Assembly: GCF_000424665.1 (NCBI RefSeq)
Contig: NZ_AUKI01000017.1
Location: forward strand, 1-64,000
Reading direction: 5' to 3'
From: Salinimicrobium terrae DSM 17865
GTDB taxonomy: Bacteria > Bacteroidota > Bacteroidia > Flavobacteriales > Flavobacteriaceae
Length of the DNA: 64,000 nucleotides
This document shows positions 16,039 through 25,520 of this stretch, one piece after another. Each line of letters begins with the position of its first letter. Position 1 is the stretch's first letter. The position numbers and the translations under genes were made by a program. Under the pieces are notes generated by a model. The model was given only the letters and a program-made list of their open reading frames with translations. It was not told where the DNA came from and ran no database searches.

Positions 16039-18450
16039 CTAAAGTCTGTCCCTCTCCGCTGCTTCTATAGCTCTCTGGTTATCACTAAGCCTGAAATTTC
16101 CGAAATTGTATTTAAATCCTACCCGTACGTACCGAGATTCTGGCTGGGCAAAGTAGCCATTGTCCTGGTTGAGGTACCTGGACCTGAGCCAGGTGTTGGT
16201 TTCATCCAGAATATCTTCAAAGTTGACGCTAAGTTCGGCCCGGTTGTTCCATAAAGTCTTCCTGAATCCCATAGAAAGTGTAGTAAAAGGATCCATGATG
16301 TAGGAACCGCTAAGGAATTTTGAGACATAAGTAAGACTTAATTCCCCAGTGAAAGTGCCGTCTTTTGAAATAATAAAACTATTGTACAGACTTCCGTAGA
16401 AACCATCTATTTCAATGGTTACAGGTACGTCTCCGCTTTCAAGGGCAAGAAAAGTTCTTTTTTCATTGAAGCCATTGACATAGGCATAAGTGTACCACCA
16501 GTTAAAAAGGTTCCTTCCGTGGCTAAACTGCATTCCGTAGGTTGTGCTTTCCAGCAAATTCACACTAACTCTTCTAATGATGAGAGCCTCATTATCCTGA
16601 AAACTCAGTGTCTCAGGGGTATTCCCACTATCAGAATAATAAAGGTCAAGGAAATACTCATTTTTCAGGGCATAACTGAGAGAGAAATTATTGCTTATAG
16701 ATGCCCTTAGGTCTGGATTACCCGCGTTAAAGTCAAATTCGGTAAGGTAATATCGAAATGGATTCAGGCTTTCATACCGCGGCCGCTGAATCCTTCGGCT
16801 GTAATCAAAACCAAGGCTGTGGCTGTCACTAAAACTGTGCAGCAGGTAAAAAGTAGGAAACAATCCAAAATATTCGCGGTTGTCGATTTGTTCCATTGAT
16901 CGTGAATCCCCCATGCGATCTGTGAATTCCCCTCTTAATCCACCTTTAATGCTCCATTTCTCCCAGTCCTTCGCGAGGGAGAAATATGCCGCATAGATAT
17001 TTTCATCATAGAGAAAAAGATCCGACTGGTCTCCATCAAAGTAGAATTCACCGGTACCTGGGTACATTCTATAGTAGTCTATTCCACTTTCAGAACTAAT
17101 AATCGAAGCTTTTAAACCGCTCTCAAAACTGGTTCCTCCAATGGGGGTAACATAATCTAATTGAGTAGTGAAAATATCTATTTTCTGTTTCGCTTCGGTA
17201 GTAAAAGCATAATTAAAAGCGGTATTTTCAGAATCTACTATTAAGGTATTTATCCCTTGATCCCTACCCTGATCATAACGGGTATAATGTGCTTTAGCCG
17301 AGATTTGCGCACCCGGATTCTCCAGTAAATGCTTATATTCAAGGTCAAAGGCTGCATTGGAAACATCCTCTTCCAATTCCCCATCGGTGATTAGGTTTCC
17401 TAACTGATTACTTCTGCCAAAAACCCTTGTAAAAACGTCATTGTCAAAGGTCTTATTTGGTGAGTAAGTAAGGCTGGAAGAGAAATTAAGAATATTGTTA
17501 TCGTCGAAATTATAATCCAGCAGTACATTAGCACTATGGGCATTTGAGCGGGTGGTGCGTTCAAAATCTGTTTCCCAGCGGCTGAAAATACCTGTGCCAT
17601 CCCTAAAGTTTATATAGCTCTCATCCTCCTTAAATTCCTTTCGGGGAGAGAAGGTGTAATTTCCAAAGACATTTAGCTTCTCGGTCTTGTAGTAATGGCT
17701 GGTCCCTATTTGAAACTTAGGATAGACTGCCTGCGTCCATGCACCGTTAATATTCCCTTTATAACCCGGTGCGATGCTTTTAGTGGTGACAATGTTCAGA
17801 ATAGCTCCCCCTTCGGCATCATATCGGGCGGGCGGTGTGGTGATCACTTCAACTGATTTTATATTTTCTGCGGAATAGTTCTCTAACAGTGTTTGTAATT
17901 CAGAAGCTGTAAGCTGCACCTTGCGATCATTGATATAAACCTGAACGCCCTGGTTTCTCACCATTAAAGAATTTCCGGAAAGAATCACCCCGGGAGTCTT
18001 TTTGAGAATATCCCAGGAATTTCCTGTAGAAAGAGTTGTATTTTCCACACTAAAGACGAGACGGTCAACCTCTCTTTTGACTGAAGGGTTTTTATAATTG
18101 ATCGAAACTTCATCCAATGTAGCTGTGTCTACCTGCAGGACAAGATTACCTAAATCTTTATTTTTCGAAACCTCTATTCTTTGCAGCAGGTCTTCAAAAC
18201 CCACATAGCTTATTTTGAGCAGATAACTATCTTCTTCTATATTATTTATAACAAATTGTCCGTTTTCAGAAGAGACTGCACCTTTATATACGCTGGTAGA
18301 ATCCTGCGCATTGAGCAGGATGACATTGGCAAATGCCACCGGCTGCCGTGATGAATTTAGTACGCGACCTCCGACAGAATGTTGCGAGAAACCCGAAAAA
18401 GAACATACAAAAAAGAGCAGGAACAGGGAGGAACGGGATATGATAATCAT
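16039..18450 (-). CDS. TonB-dependent outer-membrane receptor (OMP_b-brl_3 type)
   Basis: The frame is open to 18492, but the ATG at 18450 gives a clean signal (MIIISRSSLFLLFFVCSFSGFSQ), so 803 residues are annotated. A carboxypeptidase-regulatory-like domain (GGRVLNSSRQPVAFANV) is followed by a plug with VYINDRKVQL and PPARYDAEGGAILNIVT, and then a large beta-barrel ending RVGFKYNFGNFRL. The substrate is not evident. It lies head to head with the NamZ lipoprotein gene and shares its regulatory region, so it may import a wall fragment. No SusD partner is adjacent. Confidence 0.88.
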   Translation of the reverse strand: MIIISRSSLFLLFFVCSFSGFSQHSVGGRVLNSSRQPVAFANVILLNAQDSTSVYKGAVSSENGQFVINNIEEDSYLLKISYVGFEDLLQRIEVSKNKDLGNLVLQVDTATLDEVSINYKNPSVKREVDRLVFSVENTTLSTGNSWDILKKTPGVILSGNSLMVRNQGVQVYINDRKVQLTASELQTLLENYSAENIKSVEVITTPPARYDAEGGAILNIVTTKSIAPGYKGNINGAWTQAVYPKFQIGTSHYYKTEKLNVFGNYTFSPRKEFKEDESYINFRDGTGIFSRWETDFERTTRSNAHSANVLLDYNFDDNNILNFSSSLTYSPNKTFDNDVFTRVFGRSNQLGNLITDGELEEDVSNAAFDLEYKHLLENPGAQISAKAHYTRYDQGRDQGINTLIVDSENTAFNYAFTTEAKQKIDIFTTQLDYVTPIGGTSFESGLKASIISSESGIDYYRMYPGTGEFYFDGDQSDLFLYDENIYAAYFSLAKDWEKWSIKGGLRGEFTDRMGDSRSMEQIDNREYFGLFPTFYLLHSFSDSHSLGFDYSRRIQRPRYESLNPFRYYLTEFDFNAGNPDLRASISNNFSLSYALKNEYFLDLYYSDSGNTPETLSFQDNEALIIRRVSVNLLESTTYGMQFSHGRNLFNWWYTYAYVNGFNEKRTFLALESGDVPVTIEIDGFYGSLYNSFIISKDGTFTGELSLTYVSKFLSGSYIMDPFTTLSMGFRKTLWNNRAELSVNFEDILDETNTWLRSRYLNQDNGYFAQPESRYVRVGFKYNFGNFRLSDNQRAIEAAERDRL

Positions 18451-18493
18451 GCAAATTGGTTGGTTAGTGCTTGATAAGATTAAGAAAATCAAA

Positions 18494-18501
18494 CAAATAT
18501 A
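18494..18501 (-). promoter_or_regulatory. -7 box of the TonB receptor gene
   Basis: The minus strand reads TATATTTG, matching TAnnTTTG, 43 bp upstream of the chosen ATG at 18450. It lies upstream of that start, which supports choosing it. Confidence 0.5.
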
Positions 18502-18627
18502 GTATTTCTGCCATTATTGTAAAATTTTCTGCAGTAACAGTCTCTAAAAAATAATTAATCTTTTGGGACTCTTAAATAAAAAATTTTCGGCCTTCTTTTT
18601 TGAGATTTTTAAAAACAAACGAGAGTT

Positions 18628-18650
18628 CTTTTATGAAAATATCATTAAAC
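18628..18650. promoter_or_regulatory. candidate operator, copy 1 (NamZ / TonB receptor)
   Basis: CTTTTAT (18628-18634), nine bases, then ATTAAAC (18644-18650), two mismatches from a perfect inverted repeat. It is 69 bp upstream of the NamZ start. Same 7-9-7 layout as the sites at 25422, 50943 and 56488. Confidence 0.5.
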
Positions 18651-18719
18651 TTTTTTTGATTTGAAGCACGAATATGATTCCGAAATACTATATTCGATTT
18701 TAGATCTAAATCTAATTAT

Positions 18720-19976
18720 ATGTTTTTGAACACCTTTAAGAACCTGATTTTGTTTTTATTTGTTATAACAACAGCCTCTTGTAGAAATCAGGATGCTAAA
18801 GACAAAAATGTTGGTGCACAAAATTCAGAGCCCCTGCATGACCCTATAGTTTTAGGTGCCAACAGGACTGAAGCTTACCTGCCACAGTTGGAAAATAGAA
18901 AAGTAGGAATCATTGGCAATAATACAACGGTAATAAAAAAATCTCTGTCGAAATCTCCAGAAATAGAAGAGCAAGAGAAATATACACATCTCGTCGATTC
19001 TCTGGTTTCTCTCAATGTGAACGTGGTGAAGGTATTTGCACCAGAACATGGCTTTAGAGGGGTTGAACCGGCCGGCGCGAAAATAACTGACGGGGTGGAT
19101 TCTAAAACTGGTCTCCCTTTATTGTCATTGTATGGCAGCAATACGAAACCTTCTGACGAACAACTTGAGGATGTGGATGTTCTTATATTTGACATTCAGG
19201 ACGTGGGGACCAGGTTCTACACCTACATTTCCACACTTCACCTCGTGATGGAAGCCGCGGCTGAAAATAAAATTCCTATCATCGTTCTTGACCGGCCTAA
19301 CCCAAATGGCAGTTACATTGATGGACCTATACTAGAGGCTGCCCATCAAAGCTTTGTTGGTATGGACCCTGTCCCCGTAGTTCACGGCCTGACGATTGGC
19401 GAGTACGCCCAAATGTTAAATGGAGAGAAATGGATGAATAATGGTATTCAGGCAGACCTTACAGTCGTAGAAATGGAAAACTATAATCATAACCTACAAT
19501 ACGCACCGCCTTTCAAACCTTCTCCCAATTTACCTAATGCAACAGCTATTAATCTTTATCCCAGCCTATGCTTTTTTGAAGGGACTAACGTGAATGCGGG
19601 AAGGGGAACTTCGAATCAGTTCCAAGTATTTGGTTCCCCTTTTTTAAATCCTGAGGTATATGATTATACCTATGTACCCCGACCAAATGAAGGTGCAAAT
19701 GACCCAAAACACAATGGCGTCACCGTCTATGGTAAAAATTTGACAGATCATCCAAGTATTAACGAAATTAATCTGGACTGGTTGATCAATGCCTATAATA
19801 ATACTTCAAATAAAGAAGATTTCTTCAGGGAAGGCTTCTTTACTAAGTTGGCCGGAACGAAAAAGCTGCAGGAACAAATAGAATCCGGAATGACTTCACA
19901 GGAAATAAAAGCTACCTGGAAAGAAGGTCTGAAAGATTATGCTCAAATTCGTGAGAAATACCGGATCTATGAATAG
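18720..19976 (+). CDS. namZ: NamZ-family (DUF1343) exo-beta-N-acetylmuramidase, lipoprotein
   Basis: A 418-residue protein with a lipobox (FVITTASC), so it is anchored to a membrane facing the periplasm or surface. It covers the whole DUF1343 family: KVGIIGNNT, FAPEHGFRG, VLIFDIQDVGTRFYTY, VLDRPNPNGSYIDG, VVHGLTIGEYAQM, KPSPNLPNATA and FFEGTNVNAGRGTSNQF. Characterised members release MurNAc from the non-reducing ends of glycan chains. It is single on its strand, facing the TonB receptor, and a second NamZ domain lies in the fusion at 29666. Assignment of activity rests on family. Confidence 0.88.
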   Translation: MFLNTFKNLILFLFVITTASCRNQDAKDKNVGAQNSEPLHDPIVLGANRTEAYLPQLENRKVGIIGNNTTVIKKSLSKSPEIEEQEKYTHLVDSLVSLNVNVVKVFAPEHGFRGVEPAGAKITDGVDSKTGLPLLSLYGSNTKPSDEQLEDVDVLIFDIQDVGTRFYTYISTLHLVMEAAAENKIPIIVLDRPNPNGSYIDGPILEAAHQSFVGMDPVPVVHGLTIGEYAQMLNGEKWMNNGIQADLTVVEMENYNHNLQYAPPFKPSPNLPNATAINLYPSLCFFEGTNVNAGRGTSNQFQVFGSPFLNPEVYDYTYVPRPNEGANDPKHNGVTVYGKNLTDHPSINEINLDWLINAYNNTSNKEDFFREGFFTKLAGTKKLQEQIESGMTSQEIKATWKEGLKDYAQIREKYRIYE

Positions 19977-20012
19977 ATTTCAATGACTTTTCCGCGCATC
20001 GGAGAAGTTCTA

Positions 20013-20702
20013 TTATAAGAGCAGGTAAAGTATATAAGGCGCCGAAAAAGCCGTGATAATTCCGTTTAAGCACATGGCAATTCCACTATAGACTCCCGAA
20101 GTTTTTCCTTCCTGTAGCGCACGGGCTGTACCAATCCCGTGAGCAGCTGTTCCAAGGGCTGCACCTATTGCTCTTTTATCTGTTATTCCTAATTTCCTAA
20201 GAAATATGGGGCCAATGACATTCCCGAAAACCCCAACTGCAATCACAATTCCGGCAGTGATATCAGGTATACCTCCAATTGTTTTGGTGATTTCAATAGC
20301 AATGGGGGTAGTCACAGATTTTGATGCTAAAGATTTTATGAGGAATAGGGGCATTTCCAGGAGGAGCAGAAACAAAACCACACTCACAATTCCACAACTC
20401 CCCCCTATAATTACAGAAATAGAGAATAATTTCAAATCCCGCCGAAGCTCTTCATATTTTTCATAAAAAAACGCTCCAAGTGCAACCACTGCGGGACCTA
20501 GAAAATAGGTGAGGTACTTACCTCCTGCGTTATAATTTTCAAACCTTACATTAAAAATTTTGAGGAAGAGAATGATTCCCACAACAGTTAGTAACACGGG
20601 GTTCAGAAAAAACAGGCGCAGCTTCCCAAGCTTTCCGCACAGAAGATAAAACAATATGGTAATTCCTATTCCGAAGATTGGTAACTGCAAAAAGTTGTTC
20701 AT
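20013..20702 (-). CDS. lrgB: LrgB/CidB-family membrane protein
   Basis: A 229-residue, about seven-helix protein with the LrgB hallmarks: FLGPAVVALGAFFYEK, SVTTPIAIEITKTIGG, and the C-terminal GAALGTAAHGIGTARALQEGKTSGVYSGIAM. It overlaps lrgA by ATGA. LrgAB was named as a regulator of murein hydrolase release, and homologues have since been shown to carry pyruvate or glycolate. It ends an operon led by the NagX-like and NagZ-fusion genes, which suggests handling of a small acid released from muropeptides. That role is inferred. Confidence 0.9.
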   Translation of the reverse strand: MNNFLQLPIFGIGITILFYLLCGKLGKLRLFFLNPVLLTVVGIILFLKIFNVRFENYNAGGKYLTYFLGPAVVALGAFFYEKYEELRRDLKLFSISVIIGGSCGIVSVVLFLLLLEMPLFLIKSLASKSVTTPIAIEITKTIGGIPDITAGIVIAVGVFGNVIGPIFLRKLGITDKRAIGAALGTAAHGIGTARALQEGKTSGVYSGIAMCLNGIITAFSAPYILYLLL

Positions 20703-21094
20703 TTTCCGAATTTTTGGAGAATGATCGCAGTGACATATAAAGTCAAAAGTGTACTGGCTATAATTGCTATTGAAATGGGAAGCCAGTAATCTCTAATGAG
20801 GTCAAAATAGACCATAAGTCCCACTCCATACGGAATGAAAAACAAAACTAAAAATTCCAGAAGTTTATCTGAAGCAGGTTTGATCTTATCAAGATTAATC
20901 CATTTCTGCTTAAGGGCGATAAACAGAAAGAGCATACCAATAATATTCCCGGAAATTGGTAGTTTAAAAACAAATCTCACTAACTCACCTATTCCAAGAA
21001 AAACCAGAATATAAAGAAATGCTTTTAGCCTTTTCAATGACACCAGGTCTTCTATATAGTGTCTAATGTTGTTCAAAAATTTGTACCTGCTCAA
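20699..21094 (-). CDS. lrgA: LrgA/CidA-family holin-like protein
   Basis: A 131-residue protein with four hydrophobic helices and the LrgA motif ISGNIIGMLFLFIALKQKWI, then ASDKLLEFLVLFFIPYGVGLMVYFDLI. The N-terminal tail (about 25 residues) is charged. It overlaps lrgB by 4 bp, so the two are made as a complex. It follows the NagZ-fusion gene by 79 bp on the same strand. Confidence 0.88.
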   Translation of the reverse strand: MSRYKFLNNIRHYIEDLVSLKRLKAFLYILVFLGIGELVRFVFKLPISGNIIGMLFLFIALKQKWINLDKIKPASDKLLEFLVLFFIPYGVGLMVYFDLIRDYWLPISIAIIASTLLTLYVTAIILQKFGK

Positions 21095-21173
21095 TGGAAA
21101 AAATTTTATTCCTTTTTATAAAGTGCGTGGACAATAATACTTCCCAACCAGGAATCTATTGCCAATCCTTTTT

Positions 21174-24110
21174 CTATTGCTCCTTTATTGCATCGTAAAG
21201 CACCTGGTGGATCTCTGTCCTGGTATTGAGAGAATACAGCCGGTGGTTGTCTCTGGTGGGATGAACTCTGTTGGAAAGAAACAGGTACAATAAATCTGTT
21301 TCGGGATCCATCCATACCATTATACCTGTAAAACCGGTGTGGCCAAAACTTGCCGCCGATGCATCCTGTGCGGTATTTCTACTTTCTCCTTCCTCGTTAT
21401 AATAAGGTTTATCAAATCCAAGGGCGCGATGGTTATCTGAATCCGTAAAGGTTCGTGCGGTAAATTTTTGAAGTGTTTCTTCTTCCAGATATCGCTTTCC
21501 GCCGTATTCACCCCCATCAAGGTACATTTGTAACAGCTTCGCAAGGTCATTGGCGTTGGCAAATAGGCCTGCATGCCCGGAGACACCTCCCATCATAATC
21601 GCTCCTTCGTCGTGTACCGTACCGTGAATAGGTTCCTGTCTAAAAAGAAAGTCATGCTCTGTAGGCACAATTTTATATGGAGGCAACTGCGGATTAAAAC
21701 CCACAGAACTGGCTCCTAAAGCATCATAGAAATTTTCCTGAAGAAATTCCGGAAATGAAAGATCTGTTCGACTTTCCACTACCCTGGGCGCAAGAATAAA
21801 AAAGAAATCTGAATATCGATATTCCTTCTTCTCCCTCAAAGGAGAATCTCTAATTGCTTTCACAATTTTGTCGGGATAATCCTTCTGCAGGTACATCCCT
21901 TCACTGATCTTTATCGGGTAATCTTCTGAAGCAGTACTCTTGATAGTCCTACGTTTAAAGCTGCCGTCCTCTTTCAGAATGTTTCGCCAGAAGGGAATCC
22001 AGGGCTGGAATCTGGCCTGGTGCGTAAGTATATCTGAAAAAGGAATATCGGCCTTATTTGATCTTCTGAATGATGGAAGGTGATCGGCCAGTGTTCCGTC
22101 CAGTTCAAATTTCCCCTCCTCATACAATTTCATAAGCGCTGCCATGGAAGCTGAAATTTTTGTTACTGAAGCCAGGTCATAAATATCATCTTTTTTAACT
22201 TGTATGGTATCAAAGTAAGTATGTTCCCCATAAGCTTTATGAAAAATTACTTTCCTGTCCCTCGCCACAAGGATCTGTGCTCCCGGAGTGGCTTTCATTT
22301 GCATTGCCAGGTTCATCAGGGAATCGATACGCTTGTTGAGGATCTCAGAATCCATTCCTGCAGCTTCGGGTAGAGTATAACTAAACCGGATTTCTCCCTT
22401 CAATTCCATACCTTCCCCCGCTTTAAACTTTTCTCCCACACTTACCGGAAGTTTTCCATTGGCGCCTATACCGCCAAATATGAGTTGAGCCGCAACTTCC
22501 TGGGTTTCCTTACTATCCTGGTAAGCAACAACAAGACCTGCCGCCTCTTCGATCCCTTCTATTTTATCCATCACATAAGGATTCTTGAAAAAGGCAAAAA
22601 TCGCGTTGTCTTTTTCCGCAAGTTCTTCTATCAGCAGCAGCACATTTTGATTTAGCCGTAAAGTGTTCCGTGGAAATTTACTCTGGTCATGGATCCCTGC
22701 AATTATCAAATCATAATTTTTTAATTGATTTCTAAGGGTTTTAACCATAATTTTTGAAGCGTTTACCGGCAGGTAAAAATGTGTCATTCCCGCATAAAGA
22801 TCAAGGTTTTCCTGAAAGACTGTTTTATTTCCCATTCCAAAGGATACTGAGGCTATGCGTAGCGTGTCAAGATCCTGTACCGGCAATAGGCCTTCCTTGT
22901 TTTTTAATACAGTAAGGGAAGCTTCTGCAAGTCTGCGGTTAAGATACTCAGCTTCGGGAGTATTGAGTTCATCTAAAATATTTTTTACTGGCGTGGGTTC
23001 ATAATGGTCTAATCCCACCCATTGCTTAACTGCCAGTATCTTTCTTACCCGGGTGTCAATCTCCTTTTGAGAAATTAAACCCTGGTTAACAGCCTTTCTT
23101 ATTTCGAGTATTGCCCGGGGCACATCTTCTGTAAATTCCAAAAGATCATTCCCGGCGAGAATAGCATCTTTATCCACAACTCCGGGTTCATTGCCTTCGG
23201 TCACTCCTTTCATGTTCATTGCGTCTGTCACAATCAGACCTTCAAAACCCAATTGCTCCTTTAACAAACCAGTAATAATAGGTTTGGATAAAGTAGACGG
23301 TACTCCTGTAGAATCCAGGGCAGGGATGTTGAGATGCGCTACCATTACGCCGCCTATTCCTGCTTTAAGAATTTCTTTAAAAGGGTAAAGCTCAAGAGAA
23401 TCGAGCCTTACCGTAGGATGATTTATTTGTGGTAGTGCGTAATGAGAATCTGTATCTGTATCTCCGTGACCCGGGAAGTGTTTTGCAGTGGTGAGTAATT
23501 GCTCGTCCTGCATCCCTTTCATGTATGCAGTGGCCTTTCGGGCAACGTTGTATTTATCTTCACCAAAAGAGCGATAATTAATTACCGGGTTGTTAGGGTT
23601 ATTATTTACATCAACCACCGGGGCAAAATTTAGGTGCAGCCCTGTTCTTTTGATCTGCCTGGCAACTTCGGTTCCAAGTTCATACAATAGATCTTCATCC
23701 TGTATTGCGCCTAAAGCCATTTGGAAAGGGTAACTTATGGTATTATCCAACCGCATTCCCAATCCCCATTCGGCATCAATAGCTCCCAGTAAAGGCACTT
23801 CTGAAGCCTCCTGATATTCATTCATCAACTTCACCTGACTCGCGGGATCTCCCTGGAAGAAGATAAGTCCGCCAATTTTCTGCTCATTAATGAGCTCAAG
23901 GATCTCCTGCCTGTGTTCCTCTCCCCTGTTAGAATAAGCTGCTACCATGATAAGCTGCGCAATACGCTCATCGGGCGTGAGACTTTTCATAATTGAGTCT
24001 ACCCATTTACTCTTGGTGTATTTTAAAAATGGAGGTTCAGTATTTTGAGCCTGCATTGGCAGGTTTATCATTATTGTAAGTAGTAGAAAAAGGGAAAAGA
24101 AATTTCTCAT
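21174..24110 (-). CDS. GH3 NagZ-like glucosaminidase fused to a serine hydrolase
   Basis: A 978-residue exported protein (signal MRNFFSLFLLLTIMINLPMQAQ). Residues 30-370 are a GH3 domain with the NagZ loop AKHFPGHGDTDTDSH (209-223) and the nucleophile D296 in VTDAMNM. Residues 390-570 resemble the GH3 C-terminal domain. Residues 585-978 form a class C beta-lactamase-like domain with S648-VT-K651 and GHTGFTG. The His-Asp loop is the mark of N-acetylglucosaminidases, so cleavage of GlcNAc from muropeptides is likely. The second domain may be a D-aminopeptidase or esterase. Such fusions are common in Bacteroidota. Confidence 0.9.
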   Translation of the reverse strand: MRNFFSLFLLLTIMINLPMQAQNTEPPFLKYTKSKWVDSIMKSLTPDERIAQLIMVAAYSNRGEEHRQEILELINEQKIGGLIFFQGDPASQVKLMNEYQEASEVPLLGAIDAEWGLGMRLDNTISYPFQMALGAIQDEDLLYELGTEVARQIKRTGLHLNFAPVVDVNNNPNNPVINYRSFGEDKYNVARKATAYMKGMQDEQLLTTAKHFPGHGDTDTDSHYALPQINHPTVRLDSLELYPFKEILKAGIGGVMVAHLNIPALDSTGVPSTLSKPIITGLLKEQLGFEGLIVTDAMNMKGVTEGNEPGVVDKDAILAGNDLLEFTEDVPRAILEIRKAVNQGLISQKEIDTRVRKILAVKQWVGLDHYEPTPVKNILDELNTPEAEYLNRRLAEASLTVLKNKEGLLPVQDLDTLRIASVSFGMGNKTVFQENLDLYAGMTHFYLPVNASKIMVKTLRNQLKNYDLIIAGIHDQSKFPRNTLRLNQNVLLLIEELAEKDNAIFAFFKNPYVMDKIEGIEEAAGLVVAYQDSKETQEVAAQLIFGGIGANGKLPVSVGEKFKAGEGMELKGEIRFSYTLPEAAGMDSEILNKRIDSLMNLAMQMKATPGAQILVARDRKVIFHKAYGEHTYFDTIQVKKDDIYDLASVTKISASMAALMKLYEEGKFELDGTLADHLPSFRRSNKADIPFSDILTHQARFQPWIPFWRNILKEDGSFKRRTIKSTASEDYPIKISEGMYLQKDYPDKIVKAIRDSPLREKKEYRYSDFFFILAPRVVESRTDLSFPEFLQENFYDALGASSVGFNPQLPPYKIVPTEHDFLFRQEPIHGTVHDEGAIMMGGVSGHAGLFANANDLAKLLQMYLDGGEYGGKRYLEEETLQKFTARTFTDSDNHRALGFDKPYYNEEGESRNTAQDASAASFGHTGFTGIMVWMDPETDLLYLFLSNRVHPTRDNHRLYSLNTRTEIHQVLYDAIKEQ

Positions 24111-24150
24111 TTTTGAGTATTTATACTATTTATATTTTTGAAGCATACAT

Positions 24151-25323
24151 TTACACCTTGATATAGATTCGTTTTTTATCCATCGAGTAGCCCATAAGCC
24201 ACATGAAGAGCAAATATGTAACGGCAAAAAGCAGGGATGCATTATATGGATCAAGCCAACTAAGGAAAAAATTATCATATAACCAGCCTTTCATCGAGAC
24301 ACCATCTATCCAGATCACATTCATAAGCATTACGACAAGCCCGGACATGACGAAAATAAATAAAGGGTTCTTTCCAAAAACCTCAAAAAAATAAGTCCAA
24401 CGCTTTAGCTTTATCACTTCAATTAGCCAGATTAAAATTCCTATAAGCACAAGGCTCCACCCGGTGGTGAGCCCAACATAGGAGCTGGTCCAGAGAGGTT
24501 TATTTATAGGAAACACCATATCCCAAACTTCTGCTAATAAAACAGAAATCAAGCCGGCAATTATCAGTTTCATAACCGTAGTGAAGTTGTTACCTGATTT
24601 CTGAATAAAAATTCCGGCGAAATATCCTGCGATAACATTTACAATAGCAGGAAGTGTGCTTAAAAGACCTTCAGGATCAAAAGGAAATCCAAAACCCTTC
24701 CACAAATTTTCCGAAGGAATAAATAAGAGGTCGAATTTTAAGGCTGCATTTCCTTCTTTAGAATATGGTTCCCCTGTATCTCCAAAATAATACATCAATC
24801 CCCAATATAGGAAAAGAATGATTACACATATTATGGCAGATCCCTTCAGCTTAAAATATTTTATAATTAATGAGGCGAAGAAATAGCACAATGCGATACG
24901 CTGTAAAACTCCCATAGTACGAAGGCTAGTAAGATCTTTGAGCAGTAATTCCCCGCCAGACCTGTAAACAAAGGGGAAAGCACTTAAAAAAAGACCAATA
25001 AAAAATATTAAAAAGGTCCTTTTTAAAATCTTTTTCCAAACGACAGCATCTGGTTGTGCGTCAAATTTTCGCATGCTAAAACTCATGGCATTTCCAACTA
25101 CAAAGAGAAAGGCAGGAAAAACCAGATCTGTAATGGTGAAGCCATGCCAGGCAGCGTGTCGAAAAGGGGCGTATATTGTACTCCAGCTACCCGGAGTGTT
25201 TACCAAAATCATTAAAGCGACCGTAAGTCCACGCAATACATCAAGAGCGAGATACCTTTTCCCTTTACCGGACAATATTGCTTTTGTTTGATTACCCATG
25301 CTTATTTCCGAAATACTGCCCAT
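24151..25323 (-). CDS. NagX/DUF5009-family inner-membrane protein (amino-sugar uptake)
   Basis: A 390-residue, ten to eleven-helix protein of the COG4299 family: YLALDVLRGLTVALMILVNTPGSW, HAAWHGFTITDLVFPAFLFVVGNAMSFS, RTMGVLQRIALCYFFASLI, and GKNPLFIFVMSGLVV. Relatives are NagX of GlcNAc catabolic clusters and the heparan-glucosaminide acetyltransferase family. It leads the operon nagX, NagZ fusion, lrgA, lrgB (40, 79 and -4 bp spacings) and faces the ROK regulator gene. GlcNAc or MurNAc uptake is the likely job, but an acyltransferase is possible. Confidence 0.82.
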   Translation of the reverse strand: MGSISEISMGNQTKAILSGKGKRYLALDVLRGLTVALMILVNTPGSWSTIYAPFRHAAWHGFTITDLVFPAFLFVVGNAMSFSMRKFDAQPDAVVWKKILKRTFLIFFIGLFLSAFPFVYRSGGELLLKDLTSLRTMGVLQRIALCYFFASLIIKYFKLKGSAIICVIILFLYWGLMYYFGDTGEPYSKEGNAALKFDLLFIPSENLWKGFGFPFDPEGLLSTLPAIVNVIAGYFAGIFIQKSGNNFTTVMKLIIAGLISVLLAEVWDMVFPINKPLWTSSYVGLTTGWSLVLIGILIWLIEVIKLKRWTYFFEVFGKNPLFIFVMSGLVVMLMNVIWIDGVSMKGWLYDNFFLSWLDPYNASLLFAVTYLLFMWLMGYSMDKKRIYIKV

Positions 25324-25421
25324 TACTCATAAATTGTCAAAAAACCAATTCAAAAAAAATTTTATAAATAATCCGAATTATTTCCAGATCTAAAAATATA
25401 AATTTTTATTAAACAAAATAT

Positions 25422-25444
25422 CTTTTATAAAAATTTAAGTAAAG
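25422..25444. promoter_or_regulatory. candidate operator, copy 2 (NagX operon / ROK operon)
   Basis: CTTTTAT (25422-25428), nine bases, AGTAAAG (25438-25444), two mismatches from a perfect inverted repeat. It is 76 bp from the ROK regulator start and 98 bp from the NagX start, in a divergent promoter region where autoregulation would be expected. Confidence 0.5.
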
Positions 25445-25520
25445 TTCTTGGCGGTATTCTCTTTTTGTCCTATTTTTAGAGCTCATAAACCAGAACCGTA
25501 TTAAAAGCGGCTAGAAAATA

